From positions 1-64,000 of the forward strand of contig CALFWM010000040.1 of the NCBI GenBank assembly GCA_937928635.1: a DNA stretch of 64,000 nt. Reading direction: 5' to 3'. This DNA comes from an uncultured Sulfitobacter sp. GTDB lineage: Bacteria > Pseudomonadota > Alphaproteobacteria > Rhodobacterales > Rhodobacteraceae. This document shows positions 53,866 through 63,311 of the stretch, piece after piece. Numbering within the stretch: position 1 is the stretch's first letter; every line of letters starts with the position of its first letter. The position numbers and the translations under genes were made by a program. Below the pieces are notes generated by a model that had not been told where the DNA came from, searched no databases, and worked only from the letters and a program-made list of their open reading frames with translations.

Positions 53866-55059
53866 ATGAGAGATACGAGTGTCCCGACCGGGTGGGACCG
53901 CAAAGGTCTGCCGGGCTGGTGCTATCACAGCCCCGCTTTGCTGGCGCTGGAAAAAGAGCATCTGTTTAAGACCCATTGGCAGATCGCCTGTCATGTCTCT
54001 GACGTGCCCAATATCGGCAGTTTCCAGACCTTTGATCTATGCGATGAGCGCGTGTTGATCCTGCGTAACCCGGCGGGCGAGGTACGTGCGTTCTTTAACA
54101 TCTGCCGTCATCGCGGGTCGCGACTGGTGGTGGAGGATCAGGGCACTTGCCCAAACGCGCTGATTTGTCCGTTTCACGGCTGGGTCTATAACCTGGATGG
54201 CACGTTGCGGGGGGCTGCGCGGCCCGAGTCCTACCCCGCGATGGACAAAAACGAATTTGCCCTGCGCCCGATTGAAATGGAAATCTGGCAGGGTTTTGTC
54301 TTTGTGCGGTTCCGCCCCGGGCCGCAGCCCTCTGTGGCAGAGTTGATGGCCCCGTTTGAGGAAGAAATCAGCGCCTATCGTATGGCAGATCACGTGCCCA
54401 CGGACGGCATCTGGACCGAGAATTCGCCGGTCAACTGGAAGTCCATTCGGGACGTGGACAATGAGGGCTATCACGTCGCCATGGCCCACCCGGCCTTGCA
54501 GGACCTTTACGGCTCCACTTATCTGGATGAGCCTTACGTGGAGGGCATTTCGCGGTCAGACGGGCAATTTACCCCCACCAAAGGGCGCCGCTGGGCGGTG
54601 CGCAATTACAAGAAATTCTCAAAGCCGCAACCCTATCTCCCGGACCATCTGCACAAAAAATGGCTGTATTACGGCATTTTCCCCAATTCGGTGATCGCGG
54701 TAACGCCTGAGACCACGTTGTTTTATCAGGAATTCCCGCTCTCGGTTGATACGTCCATGCTGCGCAGCGCGACTTACCGGACAAAGGACGAGGACCGCCA
54801 GCAGCGCGCGGCACGCTATCTCGCCGCGCGTATTGATCGCGAAACAGTCGAGGAAGACATCCAGCTGACCATATGGTCAAATGAGGCCATGGCCTCTGAC
54901 GCGTTTGAAGGGTTTTACCTGTCCGATCTGGAATATGGCGTGCGCAGCCATCACGATCATCTGCGCCAAATCCTGCCTGTCTACACGCAGGAAAACGCCC
55001 CGGAGGAGAATCAGATGGCGGCAGAGAATGCGGCCCTTTGTGCGTCCGCCGCCCCGTGA
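53866..55059 (+). CDS. Rieske non-haem iron oxygenase, alpha subunit
   Basis: 397 residues. The Rieske cluster ligands C80-x-H82 and C101-x2-H104 (CRHRGS, then CPFHGW) are intact. The mononuclear iron site is DVDNEGYHVAMAH (H203, H208). The family includes glycine-betaine, carnitine and stachydrine oxygenases that demethylate or cleave quaternary amines, which fits the surrounding amine genes. Its reductase partner is not in the window. ATG 53866 follows CGGAGAAACAG. The next small gene overlaps its stop (GTGA). Confidence 0.85.
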   Translation: MRDTSVPTGWDRKGLPGWCYHSPALLALEKEHLFKTHWQIACHVSDVPNIGSFQTFDLCDERVLILRNPAGEVRAFFNICRHRGSRLVVEDQGTCPNALICPFHGWVYNLDGTLRGAARPESYPAMDKNEFALRPIEMEIWQGFVFVRFRPGPQPSVAELMAPFEEEISAYRMADHVPTDGIWTENSPVNWKSIRDVDNEGYHVAMAHPALQDLYGSTYLDEPYVEGISRSDGQFTPTKGRRWAVRNYKKFSKPQPYLPDHLHKKWLYYGIFPNSVIAVTPETTLFYQEFPLSVDTSMLRSATYRTKDEDRQQRAARYLAARIDRETVEEDIQLTIWSNEAMASDAFEGFYLSDLEYGVRSHHDHLRQILPVYTQENAPEENQMAAENAALCASAAP

Positions 55060-55307
55060 ATATCCAACCAAAGCTGCCCGAAGAGGATATTCAAAAGGTA
55101 TTGCTCAACACACCTGTCGGTCAGCCCGGCTCTGGGGCTGCACGGTATGGGGCGGCGATGTATTTTTACAAACGCGAAATGCTGTCGGCCCGGATGTTGG
55201 AGGTCTACCGCATGTGCAGCAAGTTTGACCGGGATGACCCCATCAAGGTTGCGGCTTATGAGGGCATCGAGCATCCTGATCTGACGGCAACAGAGGCCGC
55301 ACCGTGA
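55056..55307 (+). CDS. Small conserved-context protein of unknown function
   Basis: 83 residues, soluble and without a recognised domain, with an aromatic/basic stretch (AAMYFYKREMLSARMLEVYR). It is locked between the Rieske oxygenase and amine oxidase genes by four-base overlaps on both sides (GTGA), so it is almost certainly translated. Its position suggests an accessory or structural subunit of one of the two enzymes. No function is claimed. Confidence 0.7.
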   Translation: MNIQPKLPEEDIQKVLLNTPVGQPGSGAARYGAAMYFYKREMLSARMLEVYRMCSKFDRDDPIKVAAYEGIEHPDLTATEAAP

Positions 55308-56575
55308 GCGTCATCCCACAAAACCCCGATGTGATTGTCATCGGGGCTGGCGCGGCTGGATTGTCCGCGGCCAAGGCCCTGCGCGCGCCCGGTGTCGACG
55401 TGCTGGTGCTGGAAGCTGCTGACCACATTGGCGGGCGCTGTGTGACAGATACCACGACCTTTGCGACCCCCTTTGATCGGGGCGGCTCGTGGCTGCATTC
55501 CGCCATGATCAATCCCTTGGCGCGCATCGCTGAACAGCATGGCACCGTGCTGCACAAAACCGATTGGGATCGCTGGACCCGTCTGCATGTTGGTGGACAA
55601 GAAAGATCACCAGCGGACAGCGCTGCCTATGCCGCATATGGGGATGGAATGTGGGATGTGATCAATGAACGGGGCGGGCGGCTGCCGGAAGTGAGTATCC
55701 TTGACGCGATGCCCAAAGGGCCATGGCGCGAAACGGCTGCGTGCTGGGTGCCAATGATGGTTGGGGGCGATGCGGACGTCGCCTCTGCCCGCGACAGCCA
55801 CAACTATGCGGAGGCTGAAGGCGACTGGCTGGTTGAGGGGGGGCTGGGTGCCTTTGTCGCGCGCTTGCACGACGACGTGCCTGTGGTGCTGGGCTGTGCT
55901 GTTTCAGAAATCGACAGATCCGGGGCAGGCGTGCGTGTCTCAACCCCCAACGGTCAGGTACAGGCGGCACAGGTGATCCTGACGGTCTCAACCGGCGTGC
56001 TGGCCGCGCAGACCATTCAGTTCACACCGCCCTTGCCGAACGCCAAAATGCAAGCCATCGCAAGCCTGCCCAACGGGCTGCTCAACAAGGTCGGGATCGA
56101 ATTTGACCCCGGCTGGCAAGGCGCCAGCACAGGAGAGATGGCGGATTATCATCCCGGAGGCGAGCAGTTCTGCTCTATCTCTTTCGGGTTCTATGGCACA
56201 CCACTTGCTGTCGCCTTTACCGCAGGCCGCTTCGCGGCGGAGCTGGAACAGCAAGATCCGGGCACTGCCACTGATTTCTGCCTTGAAGCCTTGCGCGCCA
56301 CTTTTGGTGCGGACTCTCTTAAGAATGTGCGGCGCACGGATGAAACGGCTTGGCACACCAATCCGCTGACTTTTGGGTCCTACAGTTACGCCAAAGTCGG
56401 AGCCTGTGCCGCGCGGGGTGTCCTGGCCGAACCACTGGAGGAAAAGATATACTTTGCAGGGGAGGCGACAATGCGGGAAAGTTATTCTACCGTGCACGGG
56501 GCGTACCTTAGCGGTCTGCGCGCAGCCGACGCAATATTGGCGGCGCGGGCCAGCAAAGGAGCAGGACGTGGATAA
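55304..56575 (+). CDS. Flavin-containing amine oxidase
   Basis: 423 residues. An N-terminal FAD motif (DVIVIGAGAAGLSAAKAL) and the C-terminal FAD segment YFAGEATMRESYSTVHGAYLSG are diagnostic of the monoamine/polyamine oxidase family. No signal peptide, so it is cytoplasmic. It would oxidise an amine produced or imported by the neighbouring proteins to an aldehyde. The start is GTG 55304, overlapping the small gene by four bases. Its end overlaps the aminotransferase gene by eight bases. Confidence 0.88.
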   Translation: MSVIPQNPDVIVIGAGAAGLSAAKALRAPGVDVLVLEAADHIGGRCVTDTTTFATPFDRGGSWLHSAMINPLARIAEQHGTVLHKTDWDRWTRLHVGGQERSPADSAAYAAYGDGMWDVINERGGRLPEVSILDAMPKGPWRETAACWVPMMVGGDADVASARDSHNYAEAEGDWLVEGGLGAFVARLHDDVPVVLGCAVSEIDRSGAGVRVSTPNGQVQAAQVILTVSTGVLAAQTIQFTPPLPNAKMQAIASLPNGLLNKVGIEFDPGWQGASTGEMADYHPGGEQFCSISFGFYGTPLAVAFTAGRFAAELEQQDPGTATDFCLEALRATFGADSLKNVRRTDETAWHTNPLTFGSYSYAKVGACAARGVLAEPLEEKIYFAGEATMRESYSTVHGAYLSGLRAADAILAARASKGAGRG

Positions 56576-57926
56576 CACAGACGTTAGAAACTGGGACAAT
56601 GACCATTTCATGCATCCCTGGGAGGGGATGGATGACCTTGGCCAAAATGAACGTGCCTTTATTGAGGGCAGCGACGGCATCTATGTCACCAATGACGCCG
56701 GGGACAAATTGATTGATGGCCCGGCAGGCATGTGGTGCGTGCAGGTGGGGTATGGCCGCCACGAAATTGCCGATGCGATGGCACATCAGGCGCGCCAACT
56801 GGCCTATTTTTCCCCGTTCAACAACACCAACACGGTTGCCACCGAATTTGCCCGCGAAATTGCCAAACGCACGCCGGGCGATCTGAACCATGTGTTCTTT
56901 ACCACGGGCGGTTCCACGGCAGTGGACAGTGCGCTGCGGTTTGTACATTTTCGCAATAATCTGCTGGGCAAGCCGACCAAGAAAAAGATTATCTCGCGGC
57001 AAAAGGCCTATCACGGCAGCACCTATCTGTCGGCGGCAGTCAGTGGCAAGGAGCGTGATCGGCTGTGGCTGGACAAGGCGGATCATCTGTCCCATTTCCT
57101 GCCGGATGTGAACCCGCTGGTGCGCGCGCCGGGGCAAAGCATCGCGGCGTTTCTGGACGAAAAAATCGCTGATCTGGAAGGCGCAATTCTGGAGTTGGGG
57201 CCGGAAAATGTTGCGGCCTTTATTGCCGAACCTGTGCTGGCCTCTGGCGGGGTGATCGTGCCCCCGGCGGGCTATCACAAACGCTGTCTGGAGGTCTGTC
57301 ACAAGCACGATGTGCTTTATATTTCAGATGAAGTCGTCACCGCCTTTGGCCGGTTGGGCCATTGGTTTGCGTCAAAGGACGTCTTTGACATCCAGCCCGA
57401 TATCATCACCTGCGCCAAGGGGTTAACCTCTGGCTATGCGCCGATGGGAGCGGCAATCTTCTCGGACAGGCTGATCGCGGATGTCTCGGGGGAAAACGGG
57501 CGTGGTGCGACGTTCTCCAACGGGTTCACCTATTCGGGCCATCCGGTGAGTGCGGCGGCGGGCATGGCCAGCATGCAGATCATTGAACGCGACGGAGTGC
57601 TGGAGCATGTGCGCGCCATGACGCCACATTTTCAGACCCGTCTGCGGGCATTGGGAGAACTGCCGCTGGTCAAGGATGCGCGCGGCATGGGGTTGATGGG
57701 GTGCATTGAATGTTCCTATGACGCCACGCGCAATGCCTCGCTGGACAACGATTATGAACTGGGGGCCAGGATTGATGCGGCCTGTCAAACGCGCGGGTTG
57801 GTGCTGCGCCCGATCATCAACATGTGTGTGATGTCGCCGCCACTGGTGATCTCGCGCGATCAGATCGACCAGATGTTTGATATTTTGGAAAGCGCCATTT
57901 GCGAGGTTGCTGCCGCACCGCGCTGA
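56568..57926 (+). CDS. Class-III PLP aminotransferase (putrescine/taurine-pyruvate type)
   Basis: 452 residues. The PLP lysine motif is DIITCAKGLTSGYAPMGA and the Asp motif is YISDEVVTAFGRLG. The sequence HPWEGMDDL near the start is typical of the SpuC / taurine-pyruvate aminotransferase group, which moves amino groups from amines such as putrescine to pyruvate. I chose GTG 56568 with AAAGGAGCAGGA before it; the longer frame upstream overlaps the amine oxidase gene. It is the last gene of the plus amine operon. Confidence 0.85.
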   Translation: MDNTDVRNWDNDHFMHPWEGMDDLGQNERAFIEGSDGIYVTNDAGDKLIDGPAGMWCVQVGYGRHEIADAMAHQARQLAYFSPFNNTNTVATEFAREIAKRTPGDLNHVFFTTGGSTAVDSALRFVHFRNNLLGKPTKKKIISRQKAYHGSTYLSAAVSGKERDRLWLDKADHLSHFLPDVNPLVRAPGQSIAAFLDEKIADLEGAILELGPENVAAFIAEPVLASGGVIVPPAGYHKRCLEVCHKHDVLYISDEVVTAFGRLGHWFASKDVFDIQPDIITCAKGLTSGYAPMGAAIFSDRLIADVSGENGRGATFSNGFTYSGHPVSAAAGMASMQIIERDGVLEHVRAMTPHFQTRLRALGELPLVKDARGMGLMGCIECSYDATRNASLDNDYELGARIDAACQTRGLVLRPIINMCVMSPPLVISRDQIDQMFDILESAICEVAAAPR

Positions 57927-57996
57927 CAAAGTTGAAATGCCGATCCGCCTGCGCTAGTCTTGGGGTATCCGGCACAGTTTCACAACAGGAGGGCAC

Positions 57997-58053
57997 TTGC
58001 TGAACATGCGTATCGTCCACCGACTTCAGCACGGGCCCCACGCTGTCCTGTAA
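57997..58053 (+). other. Possible short leader ORF upstream of the ABC-F gene
   Basis: AGGAGGG at 57987-57993 precedes a TTG (57997) or ATG (58006) opening a 15-18-codon frame that ends TAA at 58053. About 95 bases later the ABC-F gene begins. A gccgc-att-gcggc hairpin followed by a T-rich stretch lies between. The layout is compatible with a translated leader, but nothing proves it. Confidence 0.3.
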
Positions 58054-58146
58054 ATTCGTTTTTGCAGGGCGAGCCTAGGTTTTTGTTATTCTACTTGGTT
58101 TGCCTCTTGCCGCATTGCGGCTCCTCCTTTTTGTGCTGAGAAAACC

Positions 58147-59664
58147 ATGACACTTATCAATATCACTGCGCTGGGCGTGACCCTGAGCGATCGGCTGTTT
58201 TCTGACCTGTCCCTGACCCTGTCCAAGGGCGACCGCATCGGCCTTGTGGCGGCAAACGGGCGGGGAAAATCAACCCTGCTGGCCTGCATGTCCGGTACGT
58301 TTGAACCCACCACAGGGGAAATCACCCGCGCACGCGGGCTGTGTGTGGGGCATGTTGAACAAAACGTGCCGCAAGATGCGCTGGCCCTCACACTGTACGA
58401 TTGGGTACTATCTGCCTTGCCGCAAGAGCAGGCGGAATACGAAAGCTGGCGGGTGGATGTTGTGTTAAACGACCTGCACGTGCCTTTTGAGCTGCAACAC
58501 AGAGTGCTGTCCGACCTCAGCGGGGGGTGGCAACGCACCGCGATGTTGGCAGCTGTCTGGATCACGGAGCCGGACATGTTGCTGTTGGATGAGCCAACCA
58601 ACCATCTTGATCTGCACCGGATTGCGCTGTTGCAAAACTGGCTGGCTGCCCTGCCGCGCGAAACCCCTGTTGTCATCACGTCGCATGACCGCGCGTTTCT
58701 GGACGCCACCACCAACCGCACGCTGTTTTTGCGCCCCGAACGGTCGCGGGTGTTTCCGCTGTCCTTTAGCGCTGCACGTCTCGCGCTGGATGAGGCGGAC
58801 GCGGATGACGAACGCCGTTTCGCCAATGAGCGGAACAAGGCGCAGCAATTGCGTAAACAGGCGGCGAAACTCAAGAACGTCGGCATAAATTCCGGGTCTG
58901 ATCTGCTGTTGACCAAAACCAAGCAACTGGCCGAACGCGCAGCAAAGCTGGAGGCCGCCACTACCCCCGCGCACCGCGAAAAAAGTGCAGGTGACATCCG
59001 GCTGGGCAATGCAGGCACCCATGCCAAGGCGCTGATCACGCTTGAGGATGCGCAAGTGAGTACGCCAGATGGGCGGGCCCTCTACAAAACCGGCAAAAAA
59101 TGGATTTCGCCGGGGGATCGTGTTGTGTTGCTGGGGACAAATGGCACCGGCAAGACGCTGTTGATCAAGATGATCGCGCAGGCTTTGGGCGGGCCCGTGC
59201 CGGGCGTTAAATGCGCGCCGTCGGTTGTGGCGGGGTATTCAGATCAGCATCTGAGCCAGCTTGATGACAGCCGCACGCCGATGCAAACCGTCGCCTCCGC
59301 CTTTGACATCGGGGATCAGCGGGCGCGCGGGGTATTGGTCGGGGCAGGTGTGCAAATTCAGATGCAGGATACCAAGATCGGGGCCTTGTCAGGCGGGCAA
59401 AAAGCGCGGCTTGCCATGTTGATCCTGCGGCTGAAGCAGCCGAATTTCTATGTGCTGGATGAACCGACCAATCATCTGGATATTGAAGGCCAAGAGGCAT
59501 TGGAACAGGAACTGGTCACGCACCAGCCCGGGTGTCTGCTGGTCAGCCACGACCGCAGTTTTCTGCGCAACGTCAGCAACCGGTTTTGGTGGATCAAGGG
59601 CAAACAACTGGTCGAAGTGGAAAGTGCCGAGGACTTTCTAAGCAGCGAAATGGAGGGTGCATAA
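58147..59664 (+). CDS. ABC-F family ATPase
   Basis: 505 residues with two ABC modules and no membrane helix. The first has Walker A ANGRGKST, signature LSGGWQRT and LLLDEPTNHLD. The second has TNGTGKTLLIK, LSGGQKARLAM and VLDEPTNHLD. A short charged linker (~215-250) joins them. ABC-F proteins bind ribosomes in translation or antibiotic resistance. The linker is shorter than in typical EttA/Uup proteins and the subgroup is not clear. It is a separate unit from the aminotransferase operon (220-base gap). Confidence 0.85.
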   Translation: MTLINITALGVTLSDRLFSDLSLTLSKGDRIGLVAANGRGKSTLLACMSGTFEPTTGEITRARGLCVGHVEQNVPQDALALTLYDWVLSALPQEQAEYESWRVDVVLNDLHVPFELQHRVLSDLSGGWQRTAMLAAVWITEPDMLLLDEPTNHLDLHRIALLQNWLAALPRETPVVITSHDRAFLDATTNRTLFLRPERSRVFPLSFSAARLALDEADADDERRFANERNKAQQLRKQAAKLKNVGINSGSDLLLTKTKQLAERAAKLEAATTPAHREKSAGDIRLGNAGTHAKALITLEDAQVSTPDGRALYKTGKKWISPGDRVVLLGTNGTGKTLLIKMIAQALGGPVPGVKCAPSVVAGYSDQHLSQLDDSRTPMQTVASAFDIGDQRARGVLVGAGVQIQMQDTKIGALSGGQKARLAMLILRLKQPNFYVLDEPTNHLDIEGQEALEQELVTHQPGCLLVSHDRSFLRNVSNRFWWIKGKQLVEVESAEDFLSSEMEGA

Positions 59665-59746
59665 TGCGGCCTCGCAGGATTAGATTGACAAGGAAGACAT
59701 TGCCTTAATATCATTTGCACACAAACAATAAATGACAGGAGCCGGC

Positions 59747-60580
59747 GTGTCTTATCACCGCCCCCTAGACCTTGCCTCTGCGGTTGATTTACTCAGCCAG
59801 CCTGGGGGGGTGATCATTGCCGGGGGCACGGATGTTTATCCGGCAAAGCAGCAGGGGCGCCAGCCTGCCTATTACCTTGATGTTACAGCGATTTCTGGCC
59901 TCAGAGAGATCGCGCACAGCAATGAAGGCACGCGCATCGGGGCGGCTGTTACCTGGAGCGACCTTTTGCGCGCAGACCTGCCTGCGGCGTTTGACTGTCT
60001 CAAGGCCTCCGCGCGCGAAGTTGGCAGTGTGCAAATCCAAAATGCGGCGACCCTTGCGGGGAATCTGTGCAATGCCTCCCCCGCGGCGGATGGTGTGCCG
60101 CCCTTGCTGGCGCTTGAGGCGCAGGTGGAATTGCGCAGTGCGGCGCGCGGCACCAGAACCTTGCCGCTGGCTGACTTTCTGAAAGGTGTGCGTCAAACAG
60201 ATCGCGCAGCAGATGAAATGCTGACCGCGATCATTATCCCGCCGACGCCCAGCGGCGCGGTGTCTGCTTTTGAAAAGCTGGGCAGCCGGCGCTATCTGGT
60301 GATCTCCATCACCATGTCTGCCGCCGTGCTGGCCGTGGACGGTGACGGTGCCATCATTCATGCGCGTCTTGCGGTCGGGGCCTGTTCGCCGGTTGCGCGC
60401 AGGCTCCTTGCGCTTGAAAAGGATGTGTTGGGCAAGACGCTTGCTGATATCAACATAACGCCTGAACATCTGGCGGACCTGTCCCCGATTGATGATGTGC
60501 GCGGCAGTGCGGCCTACCGGCTGGATGTGGTGGCCGCACAATGTGAACGCGCGATGCGCAGGGCGCTCAGCGATGAATGA
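59747..60580 (+). CDS. Molybdenum hydroxylase FAD-binding subunit (second system)
   Basis: 277 residues, CoxM-like. The FAD motifs IIAGGTDVYPAKQQGR and TLAGNLCNASPAADGVPP are intact. GTG 59747 is chosen because AGGAG lies five to six bases upstream; ATG 59732 would add five residues and has no such site. It overlaps the fused Fe-S/molybdopterin gene by eight bases, so the two are co-translated. It is clearly diverged from the first system's FAD subunit at 43 kb. Confidence 0.87.
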   Translation: MSYHRPLDLASAVDLLSQPGGVIIAGGTDVYPAKQQGRQPAYYLDVTAISGLREIAHSNEGTRIGAAVTWSDLLRADLPAAFDCLKASAREVGSVQIQNAATLAGNLCNASPAADGVPPLLALEAQVELRSAARGTRTLPLADFLKGVRQTDRAADEMLTAIIIPPTPSGAVSAFEKLGSRRYLVISITMSAAVLAVDGDGAIIHARLAVGACSPVARRLLALEKDVLGKTLADINITPEHLADLSPIDDVRGSAAYRLDVVAAQCERAMRRALSDE

Positions 60581-63311
60581 ACAAGTCCCGATCCTGAGCA
60601 CCCGCTTTACCCTTGATGGCAAAACGGTTGAGGTTTTTCCGGCTCCCGGCGCGCGCCTGTCAGAGGTGTTGCGCGAGGATCTGGGCGCGCGGGACGTCAA
60701 GATTGGCTGCAACGCGGGCGATTGCGGGGCCTGCACCGTGCTGGTGGACAGCGCGCCGGTTTGTGCCTGTCTGACCCCTGCGCAACAGGTAGCGGACCGA
60801 CAGGTCGAAACCCTTGGCGGGTTGTATATCTCTGACCCCACAACACAGGCGCTTGCCACGCGGTTTCAGGATATGGGGGCCGCGCAATGTGGGATTTGCA
60901 CGCCGGGCATGATGGTCTCTGCCGTTGCATTGCTGCGCGAAACGCCAAGACCGTCGGTGGAACAGGTGCAGGATGCGCTGGGCGGTGTGCTGTGCCGGTG
61001 CACCGGCTATCGCAAGATCATTGATGCGCTGATCGGCACCGCCCCGGATGCGCAAGATGTTGACGGGGATGTGGGCACAGCACTGCGTCACGTCGATGGG
61101 CCACAGAAAGTATCGGGCGCGCAGCTGTTTGGTGATGATGTGGCCCCGCCCGGTACCTTGGAGATTTTTGTGATCCGCGCGCCCCATCCGCGCGCAGCGT
61201 TTGAGTTTGGGGATGTAACGGGCTTTGTGGCAAGCACGCCGGGTTTTGAGGCCGTGCTGAGCGCTGCCGACATTCCAGGGCGCAACCTGTTTGGGGTGAT
61301 CCCGCAGTTTGTCGATCAACCCGTTTTTGCCGAGACCGAGACCCGTTTTCGCGGTGAAGCCATCGCCGCCTTGATCGCAACGCCAGAGGCGCTGGCCGGT
61401 TTTTGCGTTGAGGATTTCCCCGTGACGTGGCGCGTTTTGCCCCCGGCACAAGACATCACTGCCGCGCAGCAGCCCGAGGCCGCGCAGTTGCACGCGGGGC
61501 GCGCGCGCAATGTGATGTGCGGGGGTTTTGTGGCCTGCGGTGCCGCCGATGACGCCCTTGAAACGGCCGATGTGGTGGTGGAAGGGCATTTTCAAAGCGG
61601 GTTTGTTGAACACGCCTATATCGAGCCGGAGGCCGGGTTTGCCCAGGTCGTGGAGGGCAAGATTGAGGTGCACGCCTGCACGCAGGCCCCGGTGATGGAT
61701 TTGGAGGCGCTGGAGGATATCCTTGCCATGGACCGCAGCAAAATCCGTGTCATCCCCACGGCGGTGGGCGGCGGTTTTGGGGCCAAACTGGACATCTCTG
61801 TGCAGCCCTATCTGGCCCTTGCTGCGCTGAAAACGGGCAAACCGGTGCGGTTGAATTATACCCGCACGGAATCCATGCAAAGTTCGACAAAACGGCATCC
61901 CTCCGACATCCGGCTTAAGGTCGGGGCCACCAAAGAGGGCCATCTGAGTGGGTTCAATTTTTATGGTGAGTTTGACACAGGTGCCTATGCCAGCTGGGGG
62001 CCTACCGTGGCCAACCGGGTGCCGGTGCATGCCTCTGGTCCCTATAAAATCACTGACTACCGCGCTGAATCCAAAGGCATCCACACCAACAATCCACCTG
62101 CGGGGGCCTTTCGCGGCTTTGGTGTGCCGCAGTCCGCCATCGCGCAGGAAAGCCTGTTTGATGTGCTGGCGGACAAGCTGGGCATGGATCGGCTGGAATT
62201 TCGCATTCTGAATGCGTTGGAAAACGATGTTCCAACGGTCTGTGGGCAGGTCTTTGCGCAGGGCGTCGGGATTAAACAATGCCTCACAGGGCTGCGCCCG
62301 GCATGGGCGGATGAACGTGCCGCGACGGCCAGCTTCAATGCGGCCAACGCCACTTTGAAACGCGGTGTTGGGTTGGCGGCGGGGTGGTATGGCTGTGGCA
62401 ACACGTCCTTGCCCAACCCCTCAACCATCAAATCCGGCGTGCTGGCCGATGGCACTTTGGTGTTGCATCAGGGCGCGATGGACATCGGGCAGGGTGCCAA
62501 TACGGTCATTTCGCAGATCTTTGCAACCGCGTTTGGCGTGCCCGTCGCTGCGATCACCCGCATCGGTGCGGATACGGATGTAACGCCGGACGCGGGCAAA
62601 ACATCGGCTTCGCGCCAGACCTATGTGTCAGGCAATGCCGCGCGCCTGTCGGGCGAGGCCTTGCGCGCGATGATTTTGGAAAAGATGAACGTGGCGCAAG
62701 ACGCGACGCTGACATTGGGGCAGGGAGTTATCCACGCCAGAGATGCGGCCGGGGCGCATCAGCTTGATCTGTCAAACCTTGTGGCGGATTCAGACGGCTT
62801 TGTGCTGCGGGCCGAGGAAACCTATGACCCGCCCACCAAGCCGCTGGATGCCAACGGTCAGGGCGCGCCCTATGCACAGTTTGGCTATGCGGCGCATCTG
62901 GTGGTGGTGGAGGTCGATACCGCCCTTGGCACCGTCAAACCGATCAAATTTGTCGCCGCACATGATGTGGGTCGTGCGATCAACCCGATGCTGGTAGAGG
63001 GGCAGGTGCACGGTGGCATTGCCCAGGGACTGGGCATGGCACTGATGGAAGAATATATCCCCGGGCGCACCGAAAACCTGCATGACTACCTGATCCCGAC
63101 CATCGGGGACGTGCCGCCAATCGAGACAATCATTATCGAAGAACCTGACGCCCATGGGCCTTACGGCGCCAAGGGGCTGGGCGAACACGTTTTGATCCCC
63201 ACGGCACCCGCGCTGTTGAACGCCATTGCGGACGCGACCGGGGTGCGCATCACACAGGTTCCCGCCACACCCGCACGGGTGCGTGCCGCCATAAAGGCAA
63301 AACAAGCATGA
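60573..63311 (+). CDS. Fused 2Fe-2S and molybdopterin-binding subunit of a molybdenum hydroxylase
   Basis: 912 residues. Residues ~1-155 are a CoxS-like two-cluster domain: cluster one has C46, C51, C54 and the C64/C66 pair, cluster two has QCGICTPGM and CRCTGY. Residues ~165-905 are the CoxL-like molybdopterin domain, with GGGFGAKLDI, the loop AGAFRGFGVPQ, GAMDIGQGANT and the catalytic GLGE near the C-terminus. This S-L fusion resembles aldehyde oxidoreductase-type enzymes, with FAD on a separate subunit. A following gene like 6-hydroxynicotinate reductase hints at an N-heterocyclic substrate. The start is ATG 60573. Confidence 0.88.
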   Translation: MNEQVPILSTRFTLDGKTVEVFPAPGARLSEVLREDLGARDVKIGCNAGDCGACTVLVDSAPVCACLTPAQQVADRQVETLGGLYISDPTTQALATRFQDMGAAQCGICTPGMMVSAVALLRETPRPSVEQVQDALGGVLCRCTGYRKIIDALIGTAPDAQDVDGDVGTALRHVDGPQKVSGAQLFGDDVAPPGTLEIFVIRAPHPRAAFEFGDVTGFVASTPGFEAVLSAADIPGRNLFGVIPQFVDQPVFAETETRFRGEAIAALIATPEALAGFCVEDFPVTWRVLPPAQDITAAQQPEAAQLHAGRARNVMCGGFVACGAADDALETADVVVEGHFQSGFVEHAYIEPEAGFAQVVEGKIEVHACTQAPVMDLEALEDILAMDRSKIRVIPTAVGGGFGAKLDISVQPYLALAALKTGKPVRLNYTRTESMQSSTKRHPSDIRLKVGATKEGHLSGFNFYGEFDTGAYASWGPTVANRVPVHASGPYKITDYRAESKGIHTNNPPAGAFRGFGVPQSAIAQESLFDVLADKLGMDRLEFRILNALENDVPTVCGQVFAQGVGIKQCLTGLRPAWADERAATASFNAANATLKRGVGLAAGWYGCGNTSLPNPSTIKSGVLADGTLVLHQGAMDIGQGANTVISQIFATAFGVPVAAITRIGADTDVTPDAGKTSASRQTYVSGNAARLSGEALRAMILEKMNVAQDATLTLGQGVIHARDAAGAHQLDLSNLVADSDGFVLRAEETYDPPTKPLDANGQGAPYAQFGYAAHLVVVEVDTALGTVKPIKFVAAHDVGRAINPMLVEGQVHGGIAQGLGMALMEEYIPGRTENLHDYLIPTIGDVPPIETIIIEEPDAHGPYGAKGLGEHVLIPTAPALLNAIADATGVRITQVPATPARVRAAIKAKQA

